Below are positions 32,332-41,312 of a stretch of DNA of 64,000 nt, piece after piece; position 1 is the stretch's first letter; each line of letters starts with the position of its first letter. Source of the DNA: an uncultured Muribaculaceae bacterium (GTDB lineage Bacteria > Bacteroidota > Bacteroidia > Bacteroidales > Muribaculaceae). Where the stretch lies: NCBI GenBank assembly GCA_910589055.1, contig CAJURN010000015.1, forward strand, positions 1-64,000, given 5' to 3'. The position numbers and the translations under genes were made by a program. The notes beneath the pieces are model-generated. The model made no database searches. It was not told the DNA's origin and saw only the letters and a list, made by a program, of their open reading frames with translations.

Positions 32332-32339
32332 TAAATTTG
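32307..32339 (+). promoter_or_regulatory. Promoter of the BrkB-ridA operon
   Basis: TTG (32307-32309), 22-base spacer, TAAATTTG (32332-32339). The predicted start near 32346 favours the ATG at 32358 over the GTG at 32343. Confidence 0.65.
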
Positions 32340-32357
32340 TAAGTGACAAACCGTCCT

Positions 32358-33788
32358 ATGAAAAAAGACCGTAAAATACAGCAGGAAAACTCTCCTGAGG
32401 CATCCGCGGCAAGCGGAAACTCATGGATTGCGCGCACGATGACAAAAGTCATGGTGTGGTGGAATTATGTATCGGTGGGAGTGTGGTGCGATACGCGTCC
32501 CGGCTGGCGCCGCAATGTCATCAAGACTCTGAGCCTTTCGGTGCGTTCGTTTCTCAACGGTGATATTCAGACGCAGGCCTGTGCCATGACTTACCGCACA
32601 CTGCTTGCCATAGTGCCTGCATTGGCGCTTGCCCTGGCTATCGCCCGCGGCTTCGGATTTCAGGCTGTGGTGCAGAAAGAACTGTTCCATTTCTTCCCTG
32701 CACAGAAGGTTGCCGTAAGCTACGCCCTGCAGTTTGTGGACTCATATCTCAATCAGGCTTCCGAGGGAATATTTGTCGGCGTGGGAATCGTGTTCCTTCT
32801 GTACACATTGATTTCCCTTGTAATTAACGTCGAGGACACATTCAATCTCATATGGGGCGTAAAGGAAGGCCGCAGCCTGTGGCGCAAGATAAGCGACTAC
32901 ACTGCCATGTTCCTGATTCTTCCAATAATCCTGATATGTGTAAGCGGTATCAATATCCTGCTCAGTTCGACGCTTGAAACGATATTCCATTTCTCGTTCA
33001 TGACGCCGCTGATATCAATCAGCCTCGAAATGGCGTCGTGGGTGCTTACCTGGCTGTTCTTTGCCGCGGTGTACATCCTGATACCGAACACTAAAGTCAA
33101 GTTCAAATACGCCATAATCTCCGGCGTCATCGCGGGCACCGGCTTCATTGTGCTGCAATGGATATTTGTCACCGGACAGATGTATGTGTCGCGGTACAAT
33201 GCCATCTACGGCAGTTTCTCCTTCCTGCCATTGCTGCTCATATGGATGCAGCTTGCGTGGGTTATCACGCTTTCGGGTGCCGTGTTGTGCTATTCGTCGC
33301 AGAATATCTTCCGGTTCAGCTTCGATAAGGAGGTGGAGACCATGTCGCCCGTCTACCGTGGCAAGGTAATCGTGGGTATGGCCGCGGTGGTGGCGCAACG
33401 GTTCTCGCGCGGAGAGGATGCCGCCACGGGGCGCCTTTTCGTGGAGGCTTACAAATTGCCCGCGCGCCTTGTGTCGGATGTGCTCGACTTGTTGCTGCGC
33501 GCCGGATTGATTTCAAAAATCGTGATTGACGAGAAGAAAGAGATGTTCGGCTATCAGCCCGCGGTGGCTCTTGATATTCTCACTCTCGAGTATCTTACCG
33601 ACCGCATCAATTCTCTCGGAGCGAAAGGTTTCATTCCTGATTTCGATGAGTATTTTCCCGGAGTGGATTCGTCGTTCGAAAAGATTGATTCGGCCATACG
33701 CAAGGAGACATCGGGGCTGCGTCTCGATGCCATCGACATAAAACTGCTTGATTTGAATAATTCCCTAACTAAAAATAAAATCCAATGA
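32358..33788 (+). CDS. YihY/BrkB-family inner-membrane protein
   Basis: A 476-residue membrane protein. The core (about 60-330) has six helices of the YihY/virulence-factor BrkB family: FLNGDIQTQACAMTYRTLLA, FVGVGIVFLLYTLISLVIN, YTAMFLILPIILICVSGINI, and FSFLPLLLIWMQLAWVITLS. A C-terminal cytosolic region of ~140 residues has a helix-turn-helix feel (KLPARLVSDVLDLLLRAGLI), as in other Bacteroidetes members. YihY proteins were once misnamed RNase BN; their transport or structural role is unresolved. The stop overlaps the ridA start (ATGA), so the two are translationally coupled. Confidence 0.9.
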   Translation: MKKDRKIQQENSPEASAASGNSWIARTMTKVMVWWNYVSVGVWCDTRPGWRRNVIKTLSLSVRSFLNGDIQTQACAMTYRTLLAIVPALALALAIARGFGFQAVVQKELFHFFPAQKVAVSYALQFVDSYLNQASEGIFVGVGIVFLLYTLISLVINVEDTFNLIWGVKEGRSLWRKISDYTAMFLILPIILICVSGINILLSSTLETIFHFSFMTPLISISLEMASWVLTWLFFAAVYILIPNTKVKFKYAIISGVIAGTGFIVLQWIFVTGQMYVSRYNAIYGSFSFLPLLLIWMQLAWVITLSGAVLCYSSQNIFRFSFDKEVETMSPVYRGKVIVGMAAVVAQRFSRGEDAATGRLFVEAYKLPARLVSDVLDLLLRAGLISKIVIDEKKEMFGYQPAVALDILTLEYLTDRINSLGAKGFIPDFDEYFPGVDSSFEKIDSAIRKETSGLRLDAIDIKLLDLNNSLTKNKIQ

Positions 33789-34162
33789 AAAAAGTAATTT
33801 CCACAACCGCCGCTCCCGGCGCAATCGGTCCTTACAGCCAGGCTATTGACGTAAAAAATACATTCGTGTTCGCATCCGGTCAGATTCCCATCAATCCTGC
33901 CACAGGTGAAATCGCCGAAGGTATCAAGGCTCAGACCGCCCAGTCTCTCGCCAATGTAAAGGCTATTCTTGCCGAGGCCGGCCTTACGCTCGCCAACGTT
34001 GTCAAAACCACCGTTTTCCTCGCCGACATGGGCGATTTCGCCGCAATGAACGAGGTGTATGCCGAGGCTTTCGAGGCACCTTATCCCGCACGCTCGGCTG
34101 TGGCAGTGCGTGAGCTTCCCAAGAAAGTTCTCGTGGAAATCGAGGTTATCGCCGTTCGCTGA
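33785..34162 (+). CDS. ridA: RidA-family enamine/imine deaminase
   Basis: A 125-residue trimeric enzyme that hydrolyses reactive 2-aminoacrylate and other enamines released by PLP enzymes, protecting the cell from their damage. The family signature is complete: APGAIGPYSQAI near the N-terminus, ASGQIPINPATGEI, the segment VVKTTVFLADMGDFAAMNEVY, and the catalytic Arg in PARSAVAVRELPKKVLVEIE. It overlaps the end of the BrkB gene by four bases, and its 3' end overlaps the end of folC on the other strand by 17 bases, so no terminator can lie between them. Confidence 0.95.
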   Translation: MKKVISTTAAPGAIGPYSQAIDVKNTFVFASGQIPINPATGEIAEGIKAQTAQSLANVKAILAEAGLTLANVVKTTVFLADMGDFAAMNEVYAEAFEAPYPARSAVAVRELPKKVLVEIEVIAVR

Positions 34163-35465
34163 GGTATTCTAATAGATCGGCCACCACAAAGGTGCTGCCG
34201 CCCACAAAGACGGTTTCGCCCGGAAGGGCTTCATCAATTACCTGACGGTAGGTTTCGGACACGCTTCCGGAGCCTGCCGTCTGTCCTTCTATGCCGTAGC
34301 TGCGGAAAATCTCGCATGTGGATTCGGCTGCGCGTCCGCGATTGACCGACGGCGCCACGAAGCGATAGCGGGCATTGCGGGGCATGAAATCTATGATATG
34401 GTCGAGATCCTTGTCGTTGACAAAGCCGATAATCATTGTAAGCCTGCTCCGAGCACTGATTTCCGATAATTTTTTACCGAGGTATTCCCAGCCGCCGGGA
34501 TTATGGCCGGTGTCGCAGAACACGTCGACGCCGGGCTTTGCACAAGGAATCCTCATCCATCGTCCCATCAGCCCCGTAAGGCGGCACACGTTGGCGAATC
34601 CGTCGCGTACAGCCGCCGCGTCAATGGCCGGGAAGTGATGCCTGAGAATGGACATGGCGGCAAGCACTGTCGCGGCGTTCTCAGGCTGGCAGTTGCCGGA
34701 AAGCTCGCCTGTGATTGTGCCCCAGGGGGTGTCTTTATATTCGATTCCGGCGTCACATTCCGTGGCGGAAGTGTAGCCGGGAGTGTCGCATGCGAAAGTT
34801 ATTGGCGCTTTCATGCTGTCGGCGCGTGTCTTGAACACCTCACGTACCTCACCTTCGGCGCGGCCTATCACAACAGGTACGCATTCCTTGATGATTCCGG
34901 CTTTCTCGCCTGCAATCAGAGCTTCCGTGTCGCCTAAAAGGGCGGTGTGGTCGAGTGAGATATTCGTGATTATGCTCAGCAGAGGGGTGATTATGTTTGT
35001 GCTGTCGAGCCTGCCTCCGAGCCCGACTTCAATAACCGCCACATCCACTTTCTCACGTGCGAAATGCTCGAAGGCCATAATGGTTGTAAGCTCGAAGAAA
35101 GATGGCTTGATGTCGCCGAAATCCATCTTGCGGTAGCGTCCGGTGAAGTCAATAACCTCCTCTTCCGAAATCATTTGCCCGTTGACTCTGATTCTCTCGC
35201 GGAAGTCGATGAGGTGCGGCGATGTGAAAAGCCCCGTGCGGTAGCCGGCGCTCTGAAGTATGGCGGCTATCGTGTGTGCTGTGGAGCCTTTGCCGTTGGT
35301 GCCTCCGACGTGGATTGTGGGGAAAGTTGTATGGGGATTTCCGAAAGCCTCGGCCAGGGCATGCGTTGTTCCGAGACCGGGCTTGTATGCTCCCGCGCCT
35401 TCTTTCTGGAACATCGGGAGTTGAGTGAAGAGAAAATCGAGCGTTTCGCTGTATGAAGGTTTCAT
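34146..35465 (-). CDS. folC: Bifunctional folylpolyglutamate/dihydrofolate synthase
   Basis: A 439-residue cytosolic Mur-ligase-fold enzyme that adds glutamate to dihydropteroate and then to folates. The P-loop HVGGTNGKGSTAHTIAA is at about residues 52-68, followed by the FolC motifs FTSPHLIDFRERIRVNG and VAVIEVGLGGRLDSTNII, and in the C-terminal domain CDTGHNPGGWEYL. The length is normal. It is separated by 9 bases from the chromate-transporter pair upstream and is probably the last gene of the mutS2-chrA-chrA-folC transcript. Confidence 0.95.
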   Translation of the reverse strand: MKPSYSETLDFLFTQLPMFQKEGAGAYKPGLGTTHALAEAFGNPHTTFPTIHVGGTNGKGSTAHTIAAILQSAGYRTGLFTSPHLIDFRERIRVNGQMISEEEVIDFTGRYRKMDFGDIKPSFFELTTIMAFEHFAREKVDVAVIEVGLGGRLDSTNIITPLLSIITNISLDHTALLGDTEALIAGEKAGIIKECVPVVIGRAEGEVREVFKTRADSMKAPITFACDTPGYTSATECDAGIEYKDTPWGTITGELSGNCQPENAATVLAAMSILRHHFPAIDAAAVRDGFANVCRLTGLMGRWMRIPCAKPGVDVFCDTGHNPGGWEYLGKKLSEISARSRLTMIIGFVNDKDLDHIIDFMPRNARYRFVAPSVNRGRAAESTCEIFRSYGIEGQTAGSGSVSETYRQVIDEALPGETVFVGGSTFVVADLLEYLSERR

Positions 35466-35474
35466 GTATAGCCG

Positions 35475-36041
35475 TCAGAAAATCAGCCATCCGGTGAATC
35501 CGGCGGCGATGATAAGTAGAATGGGGTGGATTTTAGTAAAGAGCACAAGCCCGAGAGCGACTGCGGCGAGTAGCACGCTTTTGATAACGTCAGGCTCGGT
35601 GGAGCCGAAATTGGCGCTGTTCATGAGCAGCAATGCGGCCGAAGCAATCAGTCCCACGACAACGGGACGGAGCCCGGAGAAGATGCCTTTGATGAGCACG
35701 CTGTCGTGATGGCGCGCGATGTAATGTCCGGCATAGCGGACGAGGATAAAAGATGGCAGAACAACCACGATAGTACATATCAGCGCCCCGAGTATGCCCC
35801 ATAGTGGTCCGGCAAATTCGGGAGTGCTTGACGGCGCCACATATCCGATGTATGTAGCGGAGTTGATTCCGATAGGGCCGGGGGTCATCTGGGATATTGC
35901 CACAATGTCGGTGAACACACGTTCGGTAATCCATCCCGGTCCGACTATCTCGTTTTCGATAAGGGCAAGCATCGCATATCCGCCGCCGAAACCGAAAAAT
36001 CCTATTTTGAGGTAGCTCCAGATTAGTCTTAGAAATATCAT
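35475..36041 (-). CDS. Chromate transporter, half-size subunit (second)
   Basis: A 188-residue membrane protein with one CHR domain: the FGFGGGYAMLALIENEIV signature near the N-terminus, AISQMTPGPIGINSATYIG, and about five or six helices ending LLIIAAGFTGWLIF. Short-chain CHR proteins work as pairs of homologous but differently oriented halves, and the other half is encoded just upstream with a 4-base ATGA overlap. Chromate export is the named activity, but in gut Bacteroidales the natural substrate is unknown and could be sulfate or another oxyanion. Confidence 0.9.
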   Translation of the reverse strand: MIFLRLIWSYLKIGFFGFGGGYAMLALIENEIVGPGWITERVFTDIVAISQMTPGPIGINSATYIGYVAPSSTPEFAGPLWGILGALICTIVVVLPSFILVRYAGHYIARHHDSVLIKGIFSGLRPVVVGLIASAALLLMNSANFGSTEPDVIKSVLLAAVALGLVLFTKIHPILLIIAAGFTGWLIF

Positions 36042-36619
36042 TGTTGTGATTCTGAGTTGGATTTACGTTTGCTGAGGTTGCGCAGATGGAGGTAGCCGAT
36101 CAATCCGCCCAAAATGATATAAAGAATCGGGTTGGATATAACAGGAATCTTCGACCATATCAGCAGGGCTACGGCTGCCGGAATCCAGGCTGTTTTCCAT
36201 CCGATTTTCGCCGATTTTGCTGTGGTGAACACCGGGGCGACAATCAGCGCCACCACCACGGGGCGTATGCCTTTGAAGATGGCCGACAGTGTGGGGCTGG
36301 ATGTTATCATTTCCGGCGTCAGGAACATGGCAATCAGCAGAATGATTACAAACGACGGAATAATCGTTCCCGTGGCGGCCGCGATGCTGCCCTTGAGCCC
36401 GCGGAGCTTGTCGCCGACAACGACCGATATGTTCACTGCAAGCAGGCCGGGCATCGACTGTGCTACGGCGAGCAGGTCGAGGAAGTCCTCACGTTTGATC
36501 CATCCGTATTTATCCACAACCTCACGTTCGATTATGCTTATCATGGCCCATCCACCGCCGAAGGTGAAGGCTCCGATTTTCATGAATGTGAGGAAAAGTT
36601 TTGGAAGTATTGAGCTCAT
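36038..36619 (-). CDS. Chromate transporter, half-size subunit (first)
   Basis: A 193-residue membrane protein with one CHR domain (FTFGGGWAMISIIEREVVDK; LAVAQSMPGLLAVNISVVVG), the partner of the following gene. The Pro-Gly pair in SMPGLLAVN parallels TPGPIGIN in its partner. It ends in a hydrophilic tail (LRNLSKRKSNSESQQ). The frame can also start with TTG at 36625, overlapping the mutS2 stop; the ATG at 36619, immediately after that stop, is more likely. Confidence 0.9.
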   Translation of the reverse strand: MSSILPKLFLTFMKIGAFTFGGGWAMISIIEREVVDKYGWIKREDFLDLLAVAQSMPGLLAVNISVVVGDKLRGLKGSIAAATGTIIPSFVIILLIAMFLTPEMITSSPTLSAIFKGIRPVVVALIVAPVFTTAKSAKIGWKTAWIPAAVALLIWSKIPVISNPILYIILGGLIGYLHLRNLSKRKSNSESQQ

Positions 36620-36621
36620 TG

Positions 36622-39090
36622 TCAAAATTCAATAACTGTTATGCCTGCACCTCCGAGGCGCACGTCTTCGTCGTGGTAATTTCTTACGGCGTGAACGGTG
36701 TCGAGGTAGTTGCGGATATATTGGCGCAAAGCCCCGGTACCCGTGCCGTGGAGCACACGGACGCGCGAACTGTTGAATTGCACGGCATCGTCGATAAAGT
36801 ACATCACCGCCTGCACGGCCTCGTCAACTCTCATTCCGCGCACGTCAATCTCGGTGCTGAAATTGAGTTGGCGCTCCCGGCTGTCGCTTGATGTTTGGGC
36901 GGAGATATACGACGCCTTTCCGGCTCCGGATTGAGCTTTCTTTATCGTACGCTTCAGGCGGTCGAGCTTCACAGTGGTTTTGATTTGTCCGAAAACAACA
37001 GTGGCCGTCTTGCCCGAGATTGAAGCTATAGTACCCACAGTGCCTCCGCCGTCGGCCAATACCACATTGTCGCCTTCGGCAAGGGGAGCATCTTCCTTCC
37101 TGACGGGAGCTGCGTGGCTTTGTGTGGCTTTCTTGTGCTTCTGCTTTGCCGATTTTTTAAGCAGGGGATGCTCGCCGGGGTCGTTGAAACTCTCGGAAAG
37201 GGCTTTACGATCTTCCTCGAGCCTGCGGCGTGCCTCGCGCGTCTTCTCCTTTTCGGCCTGCGCTTCGCGGATGTCGCGGATTGTGCGTTCGATGCTGGCA
37301 TTGCTGCTTTCGAGTATCTTCCGGGCTTCATCACGCGCCTCGCTTATGATTTCGCGGCGTTTCACCCTCAGATTGTCGGCTTCGGCCTCGTAGCGGTCGA
37401 GAACGTCCTGAAGTTTTTTCTCCTTCTGGTGGATTGCCGTGCGCTTGTTTTCCCAATATCTGCGGTCGCGGGCGATGTCGAGAAGGTATTTGTCGAGATT
37501 GACATAATCACTTCCGGCAATATCCTGGGCATCAAGTATTATCGACTCGGGAAGGCCTGTCTTGCGGGCGATTTCGAGAGCGAACGAGCTGCCCGGACTT
37601 CCGATGGACAATTTGAAAAGTGGTTGCATCAGTTGCCTGTCGTAAAGCATCGAGCCGTTGACAAGCCCCGGAGTCTCTTCCGCGAATTGTTTAAGGTTGT
37701 GATAGTGGGTGGTGATTACGCCCCACATTTCCTTCTGGTTGAATTGCTTCAGGAGCGCCTGCGCGATGGCTCCGCCGAGCTGTGGTTCGGTGCCGCCGCC
37801 GAATTCGTCGATCAGCAACATCGTACGCGCGTTTCCTCGGGCGAGGAAAAACTTCATGTTGCGCAGATGCGATGAGTATGTACTGAGGTCGTCTTCGATT
37901 GACTGGTCGTCGCCGATGTCGATGAAAATGTTGTCGAACACACCGATGCGCGAGTTGTCGTATACAGGGGGCAGAAGTCCGCATTGGAGCATATACTGCA
38001 CGATACCTACCGTTTTAAGCGTCACGGATTTACCTCCGGCGTTGGGACCGGAAATGACAAGTATGCGCTCGCGGGCGGTGAGGGTGATGTCGAGCGGGAT
38101 TATTTCTTTTTCCTGGCGCTCAAGCGATAGTTTCAGCACCGGATGGCATGCGTGGTACCATTCGATTTCCGGCTTGTCGGAGAGCTTGGGGAATGTGCCG
38201 CCTGTGATGATTGCATAGCGTGCTTTGGCGTGGATGAAGTCGAACACTCCAAGCAGGTCGAAACCAGCCAGCATTTCGTCAAGGCGCGGGCGCATGGTGT
38301 CGGCCAAGGCTATGAGTATGCGGGTGATTTCGTGGCGTTCCTCGATATTAAGTTCGCGCAGGCGGTTGTTGGCCTCGACAATCTCGGCCGGTTCGATAAA
38401 GAACGTTTTGCCGGATGCGGATTCGTCGTGGACGATACCTGAAATCTTGCGTTTGAACATCGGAGCCACGGGAATCACGAGTCGCCCGTCGCGCACCGAT
38501 GGAGTAGTGTCAGCCTCAAGCAATCCCTCCTTCACGGCGTTTGATATCACGCGGCGCATGGTGGAGTTTATGCTGCCGCCCACGCGCATTATCTCGCGAC
38601 GTATCTCGGCAAGAGCAGGGGAGGCCGTGTCCTTTATTTCGCCGTTGCGGTCGATCACGCGGTCGATGGCCGAGCAGACGTCAGGAAATGAATCCAGTCC
38701 GCGGCTGATGTTGTCGAGCGAGGGGTAGGGCGACGAGCCTTCTTCATTGCGGTGGCGCGCGAAGAAAGAGGAAATGTCGTTCATCGTGCCGAGCGATTTT
38801 CTCAAGCCCGGCAACTCCCGTTCGGAAATGAATGTGCCGGGAACGCGTATCCCTGTAAGGCAGCTGCGTCGGTCGTGGATATTCCCGATGGGGAATCCTT
38901 CGCCCTCACTGCCTGTGATGGCAAGCATTTCAGCCGTAGCCGACAGGCGGCGCTCCACTTCCGGAGCGTTGGCAGTGAATAACATTGCGGCACACTCATC
39001 GCGACCGAGCGCCGATACACACAGTTTTCCGAGATGCTCTCTTACGGCATCAAATCCTATCTTATTTTCAATATTTTCCGGATAAGTCAT
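36622..39090 (-). CDS. mutS2: MutS2-family ATPase with Smr domain
   Basis: A 822-residue DNA-binding ATPase. The central helical core leads to the ABC-type ATPase with Walker A ISGPNAGGKSVTLKT and Walker B MLLIDEFGGGTEPQLG. A long coiled-coil arm (about 515-640) and a basic linker (KKSAKQKHKKATQSH) follow, then the C-terminal Smr nuclease-like domain (EIDVRGMRVDEAV, VRVLHGTGTGALRQYI). MutS2 proteins act in suppressing recombination or in rescuing collided ribosomes, not in mismatch repair. The frame extends four codons upstream to a TTG, but that TTG lies within the -7 box TAATTTTG, so the ATG at 39090 is chosen; the mRNA would have almost no leader. First gene of the operon with the CHR pair and folC. 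Confidence 0.93.
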   Translation of the reverse strand: MTYPENIENKIGFDAVREHLGKLCVSALGRDECAAMLFTANAPEVERRLSATAEMLAITGSEGEGFPIGNIHDRRSCLTGIRVPGTFISERELPGLRKSLGTMNDISSFFARHRNEEGSSPYPSLDNISRGLDSFPDVCSAIDRVIDRNGEIKDTASPALAEIRREIMRVGGSINSTMRRVISNAVKEGLLEADTTPSVRDGRLVIPVAPMFKRKISGIVHDESASGKTFFIEPAEIVEANNRLRELNIEERHEITRILIALADTMRPRLDEMLAGFDLLGVFDFIHAKARYAIITGGTFPKLSDKPEIEWYHACHPVLKLSLERQEKEIIPLDITLTARERILVISGPNAGGKSVTLKTVGIVQYMLQCGLLPPVYDNSRIGVFDNIFIDIGDDQSIEDDLSTYSSHLRNMKFFLARGNARTMLLIDEFGGGTEPQLGGAIAQALLKQFNQKEMWGVITTHYHNLKQFAEETPGLVNGSMLYDRQLMQPLFKLSIGSPGSSFALEIARKTGLPESIILDAQDIAGSDYVNLDKYLLDIARDRRYWENKRTAIHQKEKKLQDVLDRYEAEADNLRVKRREIISEARDEARKILESSNASIERTIRDIREAQAEKEKTREARRRLEEDRKALSESFNDPGEHPLLKKSAKQKHKKATQSHAAPVRKEDAPLAEGDNVVLADGGGTVGTIASISGKTATVVFGQIKTTVKLDRLKRTIKKAQSGAGKASYISAQTSSDSRERQLNFSTEIDVRGMRVDEAVQAVMYFIDDAVQFNSSRVRVLHGTGTGALRQYIRNYLDTVHAVRNYHDEDVRLGGAGITVIEF

Positions 39091-39099
39091 ATTCGGGTG

Positions 39100-39107
39100 C
39101 AAAATTA
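39100..39107 (-). promoter_or_regulatory. -7 element of mutS2
   Basis: Minus strand TAATTTTG ending 10 bases before the ATG at 39090; TTTT replaces a clear -33 TTTG about 20 bases upstream. Confidence 0.6.
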
Positions 39108-39379
39108 CACTTTTCCCGTCAGAAAACTATCTTAGGACAACCAATAATAACTGTCGGATAGTCCTTTTTCCTGAAAGACTAAGTTGGACGCAACCTCATT
39201 TATTCGCAAATAATCACTTTTTCGTAAGATTTAGGAAAATTTCGTATCGGGATTTTTTTCGGATATGCGCGTAAAAGAAAATAATCAGTAACTTTACGGC
39301 CACCAACATAAGTAGGATGTTGGATAATGGAAATGATTCATACATTAGCTAATAGTAACTGATTAAATTTATTGCAATT

Positions 39380-40027
39380 ATGAAAAAGTCTGTTTTGATT
39401 TCTATGTTTATCCTTCAGGCAGGTTTTGTGTTTGCACAGAATTGCTGCGTGAACGACAGTGTTTTCCAAGAAATTCAATTCCCGCTGACCGAGCAGGATA
39501 CCGAAACGGTGTTTTATTATTTCAACAACGAATGGATAGCAGGGGCCAAACCCGATATGATTGATGACGACTCAATCTTAAAAATGGAAGTGAAAAACGA
39601 CGAGTATGAAAACCGCGCAGTGTTCATTACTATTTCCTCGGAAGACTTCGAAAAATTAAAATCCGATGTAAAAGAAGCTGCGAAAAATTTTATGGCAAAC
39701 TATGATCCTATTTGTGAATTCCCCGGAGGTAACGGAAAGCTCAAAGAATGGTTGGAGGCTAATAGACAAATACCTGACGGATATAAAGGTAACGAAAGAG
39801 TCGTTGTCAGCTTCTACGTTCAACCCGACGGCACCGTTACCGACCCGAAAGTTGTTAGACCAAGCAAAAATGAAGCTGCCAATGCCGAGGCTATGAGGCT
39901 TGTAAATGCTCTGCCGAAATTCCGTGTCAAATTCTTTACACCGAAGAAGCACCGCATAGGTTATACTCTGAATATAACTTTCAGAGAGCCGGGTGCTATA
40001 TACATCAGAGGAAATGAAGCTGAATAA
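39380..40027 (+). CDS. Secreted TonB C-terminal-domain-like protein
   Basis: A 215-residue protein with signal peptide MKKSVLISMFILQAGFVFAQ. The N-terminal part (residues 22-110) is acidic and unrecognised. The C-terminal part is a TonB_C-type domain: EFPGGNGKLKEWLEANRQIP, then VVVSFYVQPDGTVTDPKVVR, MRLVNALPKFRV. In Bacteroidetes such free TonB_C domains occur in many small envelope proteins, without the membrane anchor and Pro-rich region of real energy transducers. The gene is AT-rich relative to mutS2 and overlaps the next gene by 14 bases, so the two form a pair. Confidence 0.8.
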   Translation: MKKSVLISMFILQAGFVFAQNCCVNDSVFQEIQFPLTEQDTETVFYYFNNEWIAGAKPDMIDDDSILKMEVKNDEYENRAVFITISSEDFEKLKSDVKEAAKNFMANYDPICEFPGGNGKLKEWLEANRQIPDGYKGNERVVVSFYVQPDGTVTDPKVVRPSKNEAANAEAMRLVNALPKFRVKFFTPKKHRIGYTLNITFREPGAIYIRGNEAE

Positions 40028-40937
40028 CACCGCCCCCGAAAGCGCAATGCGGCAATTTTTCAGGCTGATACCCATACTTCTATTAGCCATACTGTGTTGT
40101 GCTCCCGGAGCACTTTGCCAATCATCGTTTAAGCTGGTAAAGAAGAACGGGCATTACTACACAGATGCAACTGTCAACGGCAATGCTGCCACGCCCGTAT
40201 TTGTCGAAACAGGCTTTCACGGTATGGTTGTCAGCACGGAATGGTACGATAAAATCCTTGCTTCGCTGCCTCTTGAAGAAATCAAGCTCGACAACGAGGA
40301 GTACCTGCACACCGACCGTACCACACGAAGAATTGTAAAGCTGCTTAAAGGCAAAGTTCCCGTTGGCGATTTGACCTACGAAGGGCGCGTTTTTGTTGTT
40401 GATACACAGGAGGATTATGTTACCGTACCTGTCAATCTTCTTAAAAACGAGACCGACACCACTAAATCTTTAATCCGTTTTGACTTCAAGAAGAATGTGA
40501 TGGATTTTGTTCGGCACGAAGATGTCAGCCAGGACAAGATGCGTACCTACACACTTGTTGAAAATGACCCAATGCCGATTTTTGTGGCGCCAATGGAATT
40601 ATCCGATGCTTATGGACACCATTTGACGAAATCCGGCAAATTCAATTTCGACCTCGGAAATGGGTCGGGGGTATTCTTTTTTAGAAAAACAATGCTGCCC
40701 GCACTGAAAGAGAATAAATTCAAGATACAGACTTCGAGGGACAAGTCCGGCAAAATCATAGGACAAGGTATTTATGCCGGATACTGTAAAATCGGCGACA
40801 AAGCAAATACGGGCTTCTCAATAGGCATCACAAATAAAATTGAGGACACAGATGAATTAGGCTGTGTCGGCCCTTCGTTTTTCAAGAACGGAACAATAAT
40901 CATTTCCCCCGCCGACAGCCTGATATATTACAGGTAA
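40014..40937 (+). CDS. Secreted retropepsin/aspartyl-protease-like protein, catalytic Asp replaced
   Basis: A 307-residue protein (from ATG 40014) with signal sequence RQFFRLIPILLLAILCCAPG. It looks like the Bacteroidetes two-lobed family of clan-AA aspartyl-protease-like proteins. The first lobe reads VNGNAATPVFVETGFHGMVVS, where relatives have a DTG; here the position is Glu (E65, codon 40206-40208). The second lobe reads KFNFDLGNGSGVFFF, with Asp in a DLGNGSG context. If the classical Asp is needed, the first half-site is altered, so this may be a binding protein rather than a protease. The family assignment is by motif pattern only. Other in-frame starts are ATG 39993 and 40050. Paired with the TonB_C-like gene. 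Confidence 0.65.
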   Translation: MKLNNTAPESAMRQFFRLIPILLLAILCCAPGALCQSSFKLVKKNGHYYTDATVNGNAATPVFVETGFHGMVVSTEWYDKILASLPLEEIKLDNEEYLHTDRTTRRIVKLLKGKVPVGDLTYEGRVFVVDTQEDYVTVPVNLLKNETDTTKSLIRFDFKKNVMDFVRHEDVSQDKMRTYTLVENDPMPIFVAPMELSDAYGHHLTKSGKFNFDLGNGSGVFFFRKTMLPALKENKFKIQTSRDKSGKIIGQGIYAGYCKIGDKANTGFSIGITNKIEDTDELGCVGPSFFKNGTIIISPADSLIYYR

Positions 40938-41247
40938 TTTGAGTGCATAGACTTACGCTCGCCGCGTACTGTTGCTTTAAATGTTGCCATACCTTTGGAA
41001 ATTGTTTATTTTCTTCAGCCAAAAGCGAACCACTGTGTGGCTCGATGACTTCCGTGTTCTTATTGATTGTAATTATTGTTTCGCTTCACAAATTGCGTCT
41101 TCCGCATCCTCAACGAATTGAGAGTTGTACACCAATTTGTACACCAGTGTACACCGCCCCTGAAAAAGTGTGTACACATTTGTACATTTTTCTGCACATT
41201 TGGCTAAACATAGCGTGCAGAATAAACGAACGGTATAAGAATACAAT
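40938..41247. other. Gene-free gap with clustered TGTACA sites
   Basis: A 114-codon frame on the + strand (40943-41287) is Cys-rich, without a recognisable domain, and not believed. The gap contains five TGTACA palindromes at 41126, 41138, 41148, 41171 and 41181 (listed separately) and ends in the ppdK terminator. Confidence 0.5.
41126..41186. repeat. Five TGTACA palindromes at near-helical spacing
   Basis: TGTACA begins at 41126, 41138, 41148, 41171 and 41181; spacings are 12, 10, 23 and 10 bases, so all five lie on roughly one face of the helix. The fourth is part of the 10-base palindrome TGTGTACACA. Confidence 0.75.
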
Positions 41248-41285
41248 AGGCCGTAACGCCCTTTTTTATCGGTGCGTTACAGCCT
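41248..41285 (-). terminator. Terminator of ppdK
   Basis: AGGCCGTAACGCC (41248-41260) pairs with GGTGCGTTACAGCCT (41271-41285) with two mismatches. It lies 28 bases after the ppdK stop on the minus strand. Confidence 0.7.
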
Positions 41286-41312
41286 AATTGCCTATTATTG
41301 TTAGATTGAGTC

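Noticed and set aside
40943..41287. 114-codon open frame on the + strand after the aspartyl-protease-like gene
   Set aside because: Cys-rich composition with no recognisable domain, overlap with the ppdK terminator and with the TGTACA cluster, and no promoter box.
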